The notes beneath the pieces were generated by a model. That model saw only the letters and a program-made list of their open reading frames with translations. It ran no database searches and was not told the origin of the DNA. Below, one piece after another: positions 45,276-55,245 of a DNA stretch of 64,000 nucleotides. Made by a program: the position numbers and the translations under genes. Each line of letters begins with the position of its first letter. Position 1 is the stretch's first letter. This DNA comes from Longimicrobiales bacterium (GTDB taxonomy: Bacteria > Gemmatimonadota > Gemmatimonadetes > Longimicrobiales > Gaopeijiaceae), in NCBI GenBank assembly GCA_951828585.1, contig OX639991.1, positions 4,408,316 through 4,472,315 of the forward strand, given 5' to 3'.

Positions 45276-46589
45276 ATGATCATCCGCCCCCTCGCCCCCC
45301 TCGCCCTCGCCCTCGCCATCGCCGCCTGCGCCCCCGGCGACGACGCCCCCCCACCCGACGAATCCGAAGAGGCCATGACCGCCCGCGCCCGGGAGATCCA
45401 CGACCGCGTCATCACCCTCGACACCCACGACGACATCAGCACCGCCAACTTCACCGGCGAGCGCAACTACACCATGGACCTGCCCAGCCAGGTCACGCTC
45501 CCGAAGATGAAGGCGGGTGGGCTCGACGTGGCCTGGTTCGTCGTCTACACCTCCCAGGGTCTGCTCAACGAGGAGGGCTACGCGACGGCCTACGAGAACG
45601 CCATCGACAAGTTCGACGCGATCCACCGGCTGGTGAACGAGTACGCGCCCGAGCAGATCGAACTGGCGCTCACCTCCGACGACGTTCGCAGGATCGCGGC
45701 TTCGGGCAAGCTGGTCGCGATGATCGGCGTGGAGAACGCCTACCCGCTCGGCACCGACATCGGGCGCGTCGAGGAGTTCCACGACCGCGGCGCGCGCTAC
45801 ATGTCGCTCGCCCACACCGGCCCCAGCCAGCTCTCCGACGCTCACTCCGGCGAGGCGACCGGCGAGTGGCTCCACAACGGCCTGAGCGAGATGGGGCGCG
45901 AGGCGGTCGCCGAGATGAACCGGCTCGGCATCATGATCGACATCTCGCACCCGTCGAAGGCGTCGATCATGCAGACGCTCGAGCTGACCCGGGCGCCGAT
46001 CATGGCGTCCCACTCGTCCGCGCGCGCGCTCAGCGACGTGAGCCGCAACCTGGACGACGAGACGCTCCACGCGATCGCCGAGAACGGGGGCGTCGTGCAG
46101 GCCGTGGCGCTGGGCAGCTTCGTCAGCACCGACAAGGCCGCGGCGCGCCGGGCCGTGCTGGACGAGGTCGAAGCGGAGGTCGCGGCCGAGATGGACTTCG
46201 AGATCCTCGGGCGCGGCGGGATGTTCCGGCTCCCCGAGGAGGAGCGCGACGCCTACCGCGAGAAGTTGGCCGAGGTGCGGCGGGTGGCCGCCGGGCGGGC
46301 GGAGGAGAGGGGCGTGCCGGACCGCGTCAACGTCGCGGATTTCGTCGACCACATCGACTACATGGTCAACCTGATCGGCCTCGAACACGTCGGCATCAGC
46401 TCCGATTTCGACGGGGGCGGCGGCGTGGAGGGCTGGGACGATGCGTCCGAGACCTTCAACGTCACCCTCGAACTAGTGCGCCGCGGCTACACCGAGGAAC
46501 AGATCGCCATGCTCTGGAGCGGCAACCTGCTGCGCGTCCTGGACGAGGTGCAGGCCGTGGCGGCAATGATTCAGGCAGAGGAAGGATAG
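45276..46589 (+). CDS. M19-family membrane dipeptidase, lipoprotein
   Basis: About 437 residues from the ATG at 45276 (CGGAG nine bases upstream); the longer open frame upstream overlaps other genes and is not coding. A lipoprotein signal ends at LALAIAACAPG (Cys18). The M19 zinc ligands are visible: TLDTHDD (His-x-Asp), Glu in GVENAY, His in IDISHPS and ASHSSA, and the terminal aspartate in SSDFDGGG. Family enzymes hydrolyse dipeptides, including renal dipeptidase substrates, in extracytoplasmic sites. The DUF3500 gene starts two bases after its stop, and they are likely co-transcribed. Confidence 0.9.
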   Translation: MIIRPLAPLALALAIAACAPGDDAPPPDESEEAMTARAREIHDRVITLDTHDDISTANFTGERNYTMDLPSQVTLPKMKAGGLDVAWFVVYTSQGLLNEEGYATAYENAIDKFDAIHRLVNEYAPEQIELALTSDDVRRIAASGKLVAMIGVENAYPLGTDIGRVEEFHDRGARYMSLAHTGPSQLSDAHSGEATGEWLHNGLSEMGREAVAEMNRLGIMIDISHPSKASIMQTLELTRAPIMASHSSARALSDVSRNLDDETLHAIAENGGVVQAVALGSFVSTDKAAARRAVLDEVEAEVAAEMDFEILGRGGMFRLPEEERDAYREKLAEVRRVAAGRAEERGVPDRVNVADFVDHIDYMVNLIGLEHVGISSDFDGGGGVEGWDDASETFNVTLELVRRGYTEEQIAMLWSGNLLRVLDEVQAVAAMIQAEEG

Positions 46590-46590
46590 G

Positions 46591-47674
<1,084 letters not shown>

Positions 47675-47682
<8 letters not shown>

Positions 47683-47847
47683 GGGGACGGTGGATACCTA
47701 TCGGGCCATGGCCGCCGCGGACGAGGACTGGAGTGATCTCGACGTCGCGGTAGCCGACGGCCTCGATTGATGAAGGACAGGGTCGACCGGCTGCCTCCGG
47801 CTGTCGCGGCCCGGCTCCGGCGGCTGATCACGGAGATGTATGGGTAG
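47675..47847 (+). other. Two tiny overlapping open frames after DUF3500, possible gene remnant
   Basis: An ATG at 47675 opens 31 codons (begins MSEGTVDTYRAMAAADEDW, ends at 47770), and an ATG sharing its last base opens 25 codons (MKDRVDRLPPAVAARLRRLI, ends at 47847). Codon bias and the DEDWSDLD and RLPPAVAARL patterns look protein-like, and the pair could be the remains of one frameshifted short gene such as an antitoxin. I cannot match it to a family. Confidence 0.2.
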
Positions 47848-47855
47848 GCCCCTCA

Positions 47856-47901
47856 GTCCCATCCGAGCATGCCCGCGTCCCTTGTTTTGCCGCGGCGTCG
47901 C
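47856..47901. repeat. 46-bp direct repeat, copy A
   Basis: A 46-base stretch starting GTCCCATCC and containing CCCTTGTTTTGCCGCGGC. It matches 49057-49102 with five differences. It lies 12 bp from the stop of the first zinc-ribbon gene. Confidence 0.65.
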
Positions 47902-47912
47902 ATCCCCCACCA

Positions 47913-48938
47913 TCAGTCGGAATGAGATGAACGCTCCCGCACGAAGTCCTCCCCGCCCTCCGGCAGCAGCAGGTCGTCGGAGATCGCCGCGATCTCCTCC
48001 GCGTCTCTCCACGCCTGCTCGAGCAGCCACAGTTCGCCTTCCAGGGCGCGGCGCTCCTGCTCCTCGTGGAGTGACATCTCAAGGGCCAGCCGGGTCGGTT
48101 CGGGCATTTTCGCGATCATCCCGGGCCTTCCCACTCCATCCTTGAAATCGTTCGCGGCAGCGAGATCCGCAATCAGACGATCCGGACTGCCCGTGGCCTC
48201 GATCCGGCCCACCGCGTCCTGCACGGTTGCCTCGGTTCCGCCGGAAGCGTTCGCCGCCGCGAGCAAGGTCGCAGCCGCGCGCGTGCCCGCTTCGCCATCG
48301 ATCAAGAACCTCTCCGTGCCTTTTCGAACAGAGTAGATCTCCACCTCGATTCGGAAGCCCATGCCGTCGCCGTCCGCGGGGCGCAGCCGGCCCGGCACGT
48401 TGCCCAGGTGACTCTTGAGAACCAGCGTGCGCCCGTCCTCCACTCGCACCCTGACGCGCCGCCTGAGCCCTCCCGTGAGGTACAATTGCATGGCCTGGAT
48501 GGGGAGCACCACGGTCGAGATCGCCGCACCCGCCACCAGCCCGCCCAGGGCCAGCCCGGTGCCGGCGGCGATCACGACCCCGCCGTACAGAGCTACCTTC
48601 CGCCGTCTCCGCCCGAACTGGTCCCCGTAGCGCCACGCGGCGAACTCCGGGCGCTGCGGCTCGCCGATGCGTACCAGCGTGAGTCCCTCCGGGTGACGGG
48701 CGAGACCGATGTGGTCGGTGGAAACGCGGACCCGCGTGTCCCGGAAGATTCGCTCGCAGTCCTCAACGGCCTCCCACCGCTCCTCCAGCGGCGTGAGGTT
48801 CCAGCGTTCGCACTTGCGGCAGACGACCCAGAGGCGGCCGCGGGCGGCGTCGAAGGCGAGACGGCGTCCGACCGGGAAGGACTCGATCACCTCGTTGGCG
48901 CCGAGGGGCTTGCGGCAGAAAATGCAGGTCCGGTACAC
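47913..48938 (-). CDS. Zinc-ribbon membrane protein, paralog 1
   Basis: A 341-residue protein starting at a GTG. The N-terminus is a zinc ribbon with Cys5, Cys8, Cys40 and Cys43 (CIFCRKP and VVCRKCERWNL). Then comes a conserved soluble block (DCERIFRDTRVRVSTDHIGL), one or two membrane segments at about 118-150 (YGGVVIAAGTGLALGGLVAG) and a C-terminal part of about 190 residues ending in a charged coil (MSLHEEQERRALEGELWLLE). The N-terminal 110 residues and the C-terminal 70 are nearly the same as those of the gene at 49820-50851, while the middle differs. I do not recognise the family. It is the last gene of the operon, separated from the membrane gene by 165 bp holding AT-rich palindromes. 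Confidence 0.75.
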   Translation of the reverse strand: MYRTCIFCRKPLGANEVIESFPVGRRLAFDAARGRLWVVCRKCERWNLTPLEERWEAVEDCERIFRDTRVRVSTDHIGLARHPEGLTLVRIGEPQRPEFAAWRYGDQFGRRRRKVALYGGVVIAAGTGLALGGLVAGAAISTVVLPIQAMQLYLTGGLRRRVRVRVEDGRTLVLKSHLGNVPGRLRPADGDGMGFRIEVEIYSVRKGTERFLIDGEAGTRAAATLLAAANASGGTEATVQDAVGRIEATGSPDRLIADLAAANDFKDGVGRPGMIAKMPEPTRLALEMSLHEEQERRALEGELWLLEQAWRDAEEIAAISDDLLLPEGGEDFVRERSSHSD

Positions 48939-48980
48939 GGCTTTTCGGCTTCAAGTGCGGTGATCGTGTGCAAGGTGTCC

Positions 48981-49013
48981 TACAATTGTAAATTGCGCTT
49001 TACAAAATGTAAA
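48981..49013. promoter_or_regulatory. AT-rich palindromes upstream of zinc-ribbon paralog 1
   Basis: TACAATTGTA (48981-48990) is a perfect 10-bp palindrome and TTTACA-AAA-TGTAAA (48999-49013) a perfect 6-3-6 one, in an otherwise GC-rich region 43-75 bp upstream of the GTG start. Suitable as an operator or promoter for the minus-strand gene. Confidence 0.5.
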
Positions 49014-49056
49014 CTCGCGTTGTCATTCCGGGATGCCGTGATGGATCCACCACCCC

Positions 49057-49102
49057 GTCCCATCCAAGCATGCCCCTGTCCCTTGATTTGCCGCGGCGGC
49101 GC
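49057..49102. repeat. 46-bp direct repeat, copy B
   Basis: Second copy of the repeat at 47856-47901, one base away from the stop codon of the membrane gene at 49104. Both copies sit just beyond the 3' end of a minus-strand gene of the same operon. Confidence 0.65.
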
Positions 49103-49103
49103 G

Positions 49104-49823
49104 TTACCTGAGCGACACGTGCAGATGGTCCGCCGTCCCCACGTGGCGCAGCGTGTGAAACCCCATCGCGCGAAACGCCACCTCGGCCGCGCGGTTCCGC
49201 CATTCGGGACGGCCGATGGTGCGCAGGTCGAGGGCGTGCACGAAGCCGCTCTCCTGCTCGAAGTGAAGCGACGCTTCGTTCGGCGGGAGTCCCATGCGGC
49301 GGTAGAAGTCGGGGGTGCGGCCGGCGTCGGTGATCACGGACTCGGAATCCGCCAGGATGAGCGCGCTCGCGCCGAGGCGCAGGAGGGGGTGGAGCGCGGT
49401 GTACTCGGCCCGCACCTCGGGGGACTTGACGTTGCCGCCCGCGACGAACATGACCGAATAGATCACGTACGCGCACGCGAGGAGCGCGGCGGCCCGGGTC
49501 GTCAACTTCGTGAGGCCTTTGCCCGCGCCGATCCGGCGGCTGGCCACCAGAGCGTAGAGGGCCAGCAGGAGCGTGGTGGCGGTGGCCGAAATGGCCAGGG
49601 CGAGCCACGGGGCGAGCGCCCACTGGTGGTACGCGAAGACGCCGCCCCGTATGAGGAGGAGGAAGGGGAGGACGGCGAGGACCACGGCCAGCAGCGCCCA
49701 CTTGACGAGCCGAAACGGGAACAGGAGCAGGCGGTGACGGCGCTTCGAGCGGCCGCCCGAACGCGTTGCGGGCCTCTGCGATGGTGGCGCGAGTTCGCTG
49801 ACGTCGATCCTCGAGATGCTCAT
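49104..49823 (-). CDS. Membrane protein with possible M15-like extracytoplasmic domain
   Basis: A 239-residue protein whose ATG overlaps the stop of the preceding zinc-ribbon gene (ATGA). A basic cytoplasmic N-terminus is followed by three membrane segments (about 35-60, 70-95 and 108-128). The remaining 105 residues are soluble and contain SGFVHALDLRT and GTADHLHVSL, which recall the His-x-x-Asp and His-x-His zinc motifs of M15-type DD-peptidases, though the spacing is not exact and the match is tentative. The gene lies between the two paralogs, so all three may form one membrane complex. Confidence 0.6.
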   Translation of the reverse strand: MSISRIDVSELAPPSQRPATRSGGRSKRRHRLLLFPFRLVKWALLAVVLAVLPFLLLIRGGVFAYHQWALAPWLALAISATATTLLLALYALVASRRIGAGKGLTKLTTRAAALLACAYVIYSVMFVAGGNVKSPEVRAEYTALHPLLRLGASALILADSESVITDAGRTPDFYRRMGLPPNEASLHFEQESGFVHALDLRTIGRPEWRNRAAEVAFRAMGFHTLRHVGTADHLHVSLR

Positions 49824-50851
49824 GCGGGGTCCCTACGAGGCTTCTCTCCGTCCTGATTCACCCCATGCTCCCGGATGAATTCCTCCGTGCCATCGGGCAG
49901 GAAGAGGTTGTCGGAGATCTCGGCAATCTCCTCGGCCTCCCGCCAGGCGCGCTCCAGCACCCAGAGTTCGCCTTCCAGCGCGCGGCGCTCCTGTTCTTCG
50001 TGGAGCGCCATCTCGAGGGCCAGCTTCGTTGGTTTGGGCATCTTGTCGATGTAGCCGGGCACGCCCTTCCTGCTCTGGAAGCGGTCGCCGTGCGCGATGT
50101 TCGCCAGGAACCGCTCGGGGTGTCCGGCGGTCTCGATCCTGTCCACGGCCTGTTTGACGGTCTCCCTGTTGCCGCCCATCGCGTTGATGTGCGGCAGGAT
50201 GGCGCCCGCGAAACGGCGGGCCTCGGCGCCGTGGTACCATGCCTCGGCCTTCTTGCCCTTGCGGATCTGGATTCTGAACCGGTCTTCGTCTTCGGAGGGA
50301 CGCAGCCGGGTGTTCAGCAGGTCCGGCCGCTTGAGCTTGATCACCCCGCCGCCCTCCGGGCGCAGCTTGACGAGCGTTCGCGCGTTCACCAACAGGTTCA
50401 CGAGATTGCCGCTCTGCCCGAGCAGCGCGCCGCCGGCCACGCCCGCGGCGACCGCTCCTGCCGCCAGCCCCCCGACCACCACCACCGCACCGACCCCGTA
50501 GAAGATCTTCTTCCGCCGCCGCCGCCCGAATTGGTCCCCGTACCGCCACGCCGCGAACTCCGGACGCAGCGGCTCCCCGACCCTCACCAGCGTGAGACCC
50601 TCCGGGTGCCGCGCCAGCCCGATATTCTCGGTGGAGACCCGAATTCGCGTGTCCCGGAAGATCCGCTCGCAGTCCTCCACCGCCTCCCAGCGTTCATCGA
50701 GCGGAGACAGGTTCCAGCGCTCGCACTTCCGGCAGACCACCCAGAGGCGTCCGCGGGTCGCGTCGAAGGCCAGGCGGCGGCCCACCGGGAACGTTTCGAT
50801 AACCTCGTTCGTCCCCAGAGGCTTCCGGCAGAACATGCACGCCTTGAACAA
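49820..50851 (-). CDS. Zinc-ribbon membrane protein, paralog 2
   Basis: A 343-residue protein starting at a TTG with GGAGT five bases upstream. It shares the layout of paralog 1: zinc ribbon with Cys5, Cys8, Cys40 and Cys43, the DCERIFRDTRIRVSTENIGL block, hydrophobic segments at about 118-150 (VGAVVVVGGLAAGAVAAGVA) and a C-terminal coil (MALHEEQERRALEGELWVLE). The middle region (LLVNARTLVKLRPEGG) is quite different from that of paralog 1. It is the first gene of the three-gene operon. Its function is unknown. Confidence 0.75.
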   Translation of the reverse strand: MFKACMFCRKPLGTNEVIETFPVGRRLAFDATRGRLWVVCRKCERWNLSPLDERWEAVEDCERIFRDTRIRVSTENIGLARHPEGLTLVRVGEPLRPEFAAWRYGDQFGRRRRKKIFYGVGAVVVVGGLAAGAVAAGVAGGALLGQSGNLVNLLVNARTLVKLRPEGGGVIKLKRPDLLNTRLRPSEDEDRFRIQIRKGKKAEAWYHGAEARRFAGAILPHINAMGGNRETVKQAVDRIETAGHPERFLANIAHGDRFQSRKGVPGYIDKMPKPTKLALEMALHEEQERRALEGELWVLERAWREAEEIAEISDNLFLPDGTEEFIREHGVNQDGEKPRRDPA

Positions 50852-50877
50852 GGAAACTCCTTACCGGGCGGGGGCGG

Positions 50878-52071
50878 TCATCCCCCCACCTGCCCCAGCA
50901 GGTATGCGCACGCCAGCGCCCCGTAGATCCCCAGGATATACCCCGCCACCGCCATCAGCAGCCCCACCGGCGCCATCGCCCGGTGGTACACACCCGCCAC
51001 CACCGGCGCCGACACCGCCCCGCCGATGTTGGCCATGCTGCCCGTCGCGACGAAGAAGAGGGGCGCGCGCACGATGCGGGCGGCGATCAGCAGCACGGCC
51101 ACGTGGATCGCGATCCACACCGCGCCCGCGGCCAGGTACAGGGGAGTTTCCAGCACGGCCCGGAGGTCGGCCTTCGCGCCGATCCCGGCCAGGAGCAGAT
51201 AGAGCGCGGTGTAGCCCAGGTTCGAAGCGCCGGCCAGTTCCAGCCTTCTCACCGGGGTGAACGAGAGGGCCAGGCCCCCGGTCACGACGATGAGGACCGA
51301 CCAGGTCGTGCTGCTGATGATCGTGGGGTCGCCTGCCGCCGGCAGCTGCCTTCCCAGCCAGGAGACGGCCACCGCGCACGCCATTCCCATGCCGATCATG
51401 ACCACCGCGTCGCGCAGCGTCAGGGCCCGCTGCTCCCGCCTGAGCACCTCCAGGCGGCGATTCGTCTCCTCCACCGCCGCGGTCCGCGCCCGGGTGCGCT
51501 TGTCGTAGCGGTGCTGGAAGCCAACCATCGCGATCAGCACCCCCATCCACCCGTACCCCACCACCGTGTCGACCACGATCACCGGTCCCATTGCATCCGC
51601 GGAGGTCCCCACGCTTTCGGCGATCGCCACCATGTTCGCCGTCCCCCCGATCCAGCTCCCCGAGAGCGCCGCGAACCCGGTCCACGCGTCGGCGGGCAGC
51701 CAGTTCTGGAAGATCAGCAGCGACACCGGCCCCCCGATGATGATCCCGACCGTGCCCGCCGCGACCATGAAGAGCGCCATCCCGCCCAGCTTGAGGATGC
51801 TCCGCACGTCCACCGACACCATGAGCAGCAGGAGCGCGAAGAGAAGCAGGTACCGGGACGACCAGTCGTAGACCGGCGAGGCCCCGGGCGTGATCCCGGC
51901 GGTGGTCGTCAGCATGGGCACGAAGTAGACGAAGATGACCGGCGGGACCACCTCGAAGAAGCCGCGCAGGCGCGGGAGTTCCGACAACCAGAAGACGAGG
52001 GCCACGATGCCGGCCAGGAAGGCGAAGACCGCCATGGGGTCGTTGAGGAGTGCGGTCGCTTGCGGTTCCAT
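50878..52071 (-). CDS. DUF819-family integral-membrane protein
   Basis: A 397-residue protein with about 12 hydrophobic helices and the DUF819 hallmarks LSGSWIGGTANMVAIAE (near residue 140) and GSMANIGGAVSAPVVAG in the last third, a two-half repeat as in transporters of the bile-acid/sodium symporter-like fold. The central loop (about 195-225) is charged (RTRARTAAVEETNRRLEVLR). A GAGGGA lies four bases before the ATG. The family has no assigned substrate. It ends 26 bp before the zinc-ribbon operon starts and could be read into it. Confidence 0.8.
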   Translation of the reverse strand: MEPQATALLNDPMAVFAFLAGIVALVFWLSELPRLRGFFEVVPPVIFVYFVPMLTTTAGITPGASPVYDWSSRYLLLFALLLLMVSVDVRSILKLGGMALFMVAAGTVGIIIGGPVSLLIFQNWLPADAWTGFAALSGSWIGGTANMVAIAESVGTSADAMGPVIVVDTVVGYGWMGVLIAMVGFQHRYDKRTRARTAAVEETNRRLEVLRREQRALTLRDAVVMIGMGMACAVAVSWLGRQLPAAGDPTIISSTTWSVLIVVTGGLALSFTPVRRLELAGASNLGYTALYLLLAGIGAKADLRAVLETPLYLAAGAVWIAIHVAVLLIAARIVRAPLFFVATGSMANIGGAVSAPVVAGVYHRAMAPVGLLMAVAGYILGIYGALACAYLLGQVGG

Positions 52072-52140
52072 GGGGTCCCTCGCTGCGGTGGGTGGACGAT
52101 GGCCGGCCGGGGGCGCAAGGCGGGTGGACCTGCCCCCGGA

Positions 52141-52310
52141 CTACGAAGGTACGATTCCCCCCTCGTGCTCGCACTTGGCCATGCGGTAGCCGACCCGCGG
52201 CTCGGTGAAGATGTAGGTCGGGTTCTTCGCATCGTCCCCCAGCTTCTCGCGGAGCTTCTTCACGATAGGGCAGCGAGGAGATCGTATTCGGTGGCCGTCA
52301 ACCGCACCGC
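52141..52310 (-). pseudogene. Remnant of an OmpR/KdpE-type response regulator
   Basis: On the minus strand the DNA-binding domain of a winged-helix response regulator can be read in two broken pieces: RLTATEYDLLAALS ending in a stop near 52260, then VKKLREKLGDD followed by YIFTEPRVGYRMAK ending at 52141. The segment that should join them (the HTH helices, roughly 40-50 residues) is missing, and the pieces are in different frames. The receiver domain is absent. The rest of 52072-52407 holds no supported gene. Confidence 0.65.
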
Positions 52311-52407
52311 CGACGATCCCCACGGCAACAGATGGGGCGGCGGCTACCGGGCGTGGAGGAGTGGACACCTCCGCTGCCGCTGCGCGAGAAGCAGGTGCCC
52401 CACGGTC

Positions 52408-55245
52408 TTAGAACGGGATTACCCGCACAATGCGCCCGTTGCGGTCAACGACCACTATTGGACCCCTGAAAATGTCGTTGCCCAGGTCGATCGCGTTTTC
52501 CCGGATTGATGCCGCCGCCGCGGCGTCGGGCAGGCGATATGCATCGGCCAGGCCGGGGTCGACCGTGTAGCCGAGGTCGGCTAGCGACTGGATTGTAATC
52601 GCACTCAGCGGCGAGGAGTCCGTCAACCATCCGATCATGAGTTCGTTTCCGAACACCGAGGCTCGCCAATGGCTGTTGCGGGTCCCCGGTCCCCCCGTAT
52701 TCTCGACCGGCACTTTGTCACCGCCCGTGTAACCGTCGCCGCCCGCCGCGTCGAAAGCACTGATCGCCAAGCGGCCCACGAAGTGGGTGTCCAAGGCATC
52801 GGTTTGCGAGGAGGGGTTGCGGAGCAGGTCGTGGTATCTCCACAGCGACCCGATCCCAAGTACGTGGCCCATTTCGTGGAGGATGAGGGGCTTCAATCTG
52901 CCGTCGCGTTCCACCTTTTCGAGGTCCGTCTCGTCGAACTCCATCCTGCCGAAAAACGGTAACCCGTTCTCGTTGCGCACCCAGCAAGGACCCGCCCGGC
53001 CAAGTATCCCGCCCGCTCCATCGATTTCGACGACGGCCGCCACGATCATCAGATCGTCGATGGTCCCGACGGTCTGTTCGTACTCGCCTGAGCAGTCTAT
53101 CGTGCCGTCAACCTCGAAGTCCCTCAGTTCCGTTTCCGCGAGAATCGCCATCCACTGCTGGGCCGCGTCGCGGAATGCCCGTTCCTGGGCGGAGGTCACC
53201 TCGGTTGCGAAGACCAGGTCAATGTCGAACGACCCACGGTCCTCGACGGTCGCCCGGAAGGTCTGAGTGGCCGTCAGACCGTCCGGATCCCGGGCGGTTA
53301 TGGTGATCGTGGCGCTGCCGGTTGCCACCGCCGTGACCGTGACGGTCGATCCCGAAACCGAGACCCTGGCCACGCTCATGTTGGAGGACGTCGCCGTGTA
53401 GGTGAGGGCGTCGCCATCCGGGTCGGTGAAGTACTGGGAAGCACTGATCGCGACCGTCCCGCCGGGGTTCAACGTCTGGGCCGGGATGGCGCCCACCGGG
53501 CGCGGCGCGCGATTGGCCTGCGTAACGGTGAAGCCGGCACGCTGGATCGCCGTCAGACCGTCCGGATCCCGGGCGGTTATGGTGATCGTGGCGCTGCCGG
53601 TTGCCACCGCCGTGACCGTGACGGTCGATCCCGAAACCGAGACCCTGGCCACGCTCATGTTGGAGGACGTCGCCGTGTAGGTGAGGGCGTCGCCATCCGG
53701 GTCGGTGAAGTACTGGGAAGCACTGATCGCGACCGTCCCGCCGGGCTCGATGGTCTGCTCTGGAATCGTGCCCACCGGCACCGGCGGCCGGTTGGGTACC
53801 GTGGCCTGGAAGGCTTGCGTGGCCGAGAGGCCATCCGAATCCGTGGCCGTGACCGTCACGTCGGTCGTGCCCTTGGCCACGGCTGTAACAGTCAGGATGC
53901 CGCCGCCCACTGACGCCCGGACGATACCTGAGGCCGACGATCTCGCCGTGTAGCGGAGAGCGTCGCCGTCCGGGTCTTCGAAGTAGGGCGACAGGTCGAC
54001 CGTGACCGCCTCGCCGGCCTCGACCGTTTCGTCCGGAATCGTGCCGACCGGTTCGGGCGGCTGGTTGGGGACCACGGACGCGAACGCCTGTGTGGCCGAG
54101 AGGCCTTCCGTATCCGTGGCTGTTGTCGTGACAGTGGCCGTGCCCTTCGCGACGGCCGTGATCCTGACGGTCGAGCCCGACACCGAGACCCTGGCCACGC
54201 TCGTGTTGGACGACCTGGCCCTGTAGGTGATGGCGTCTCCGTCCGGGTCCGCGAAGTAGGACGACAGGTCGATCCTGATCGGCTCACCGACCTCGACCGT
54301 TTCGTCCGGAATCGTGCCCACCGGCTCCGGTGAGCGGTTGGGGACCACGGACGCGAACGCCTGCGTGGCCGATAGGCCTTCCGTATCCGTGGCCGTTGTC
54401 GTGACATTGGCCGTGCCCTTCGCGATGGCCGTGATCGTAACGGTCGAGCCCGACACCGAGACCCTGGCCACGCTCATGTTTGACGACCTGGCCCTGTAGG
54501 TGAGGGGGTCGCCGTCCGGGTCCGCGAAGTAGGACGAAAGGTCGACCGCGATCGGCCCACCGACCTCGACGGTCTCGTCCGGAATCGTGCCAAAGGGCTC
54601 CGGTGAGCGGTTGGGGACCATCGACTGGAAGGTCTGCGTGGCCGCCAGGCCACCCGGATCCGTCGCGGTAACGCGCACGGTCGTCGTGCCCTTGGCGAGC
54701 GCCGCCACCCTCACCGTGCTGCCCGCCACCGAGACCGTGGCCATCGCGGGATTCGACGATGTGGCGCCGTAGGTCAAGGCTTCTCCATCCGGCTCGGTGA
54801 AGTAGGAGGAAACATCCACCGACTCAGTCTGGCCGACGTGAACCGTGATCGAGGAGATGGTGCCTCGTGGCACAGGCGGCCGGTTCGGCACCATGGCCTG
54901 GAAAATCTGCTGGCCCTGCAAGCCGCCCGGATCGGAGGCCGTGACGATCACGGACGCGTTTCCCGGCGCGACCGCGCTGACGGTGACGGTGGTGCCCGAT
55001 ATGGACGCCGTAGCCACGCTCGGATTCGCGGACGAGACCGAATAGGCCAGGATATCCCCGTTCGGATCGTTGAAGCAGGCGATGACCGTGGCTCGCTCAC
55101 CTGCGTTCACGATCACTTGCGGGACAGGACCGCAAACTGCGGGCGGCTGCGGGTTCTCGCACGCCACCACACCAAGGACGAACAGTGTGGCCGTCGTGGC
55201 CCCAAGCCAATGACGAGGCGCGGTTAGGGATCCAATCGTCATCAT
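52408..55245 (-). CDS. Ig-like repeat lipoprotein with C-terminal leishmanolysin-like metalloprotease
   Basis: About 945 residues from an ATG at 55245. A lipoprotein signal ends at LFVLGVVACENPQPP. Seven beta-sandwich repeats of about 91-93 residues follow, each with a core like IPDETVEVG, SSYFADPDGDPLTY, VSVSGSTVTITAIAKG and TDTEGLSATQAF, resembling cadherin-like/BIG repeats. From about 690 a different domain begins, with LHEMGHVLGIGSLW (His790, Glu791, His794), a zinc-protease motif of the kind seen in matrixins and leishmanolysins. It should be surface- or periplasm-exposed, with the repeats as a stalk. The gene at 55322-57688 is a close relative lacking the protease. Confidence 0.82.
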   Translation of the reverse strand: MMTIGSLTAPRHWLGATTATLFVLGVVACENPQPPAVCGPVPQVIVNAGERATVIACFNDPNGDILAYSVSSANPSVATASISGTTVTVSAVAPGNASVIVTASDPGGLQGQQIFQAMVPNRPPVPRGTISSITVHVGQTESVDVSSYFTEPDGEALTYGATSSNPAMATVSVAGSTVRVAALAKGTTTVRVTATDPGGLAATQTFQSMVPNRSPEPFGTIPDETVEVGGPIAVDLSSYFADPDGDPLTYRARSSNMSVARVSVSGSTVTITAIAKGTANVTTTATDTEGLSATQAFASVVPNRSPEPVGTIPDETVEVGEPIRIDLSSYFADPDGDAITYRARSSNTSVARVSVSGSTVRITAVAKGTATVTTTATDTEGLSATQAFASVVPNQPPEPVGTIPDETVEAGEAVTVDLSPYFEDPDGDALRYTARSSASGIVRASVGGGILTVTAVAKGTTDVTVTATDSDGLSATQAFQATVPNRPPVPVGTIPEQTIEPGGTVAISASQYFTDPDGDALTYTATSSNMSVARVSVSGSTVTVTAVATGSATITITARDPDGLTAIQRAGFTVTQANRAPRPVGAIPAQTLNPGGTVAISASQYFTDPDGDALTYTATSSNMSVARVSVSGSTVTVTAVATGSATITITARDPDGLTATQTFRATVEDRGSFDIDLVFATEVTSAQERAFRDAAQQWMAILAETELRDFEVDGTIDCSGEYEQTVGTIDDLMIVAAVVEIDGAGGILGRAGPCWVRNENGLPFFGRMEFDETDLEKVERDGRLKPLILHEMGHVLGIGSLWRYHDLLRNPSSQTDALDTHFVGRLAISAFDAAGGDGYTGGDKVPVENTGGPGTRNSHWRASVFGNELMIGWLTDSSPLSAITIQSLADLGYTVDPGLADAYRLPDAAAAASIRENAIDLGNDIFRGPIVVVDRNGRIVRVIPF

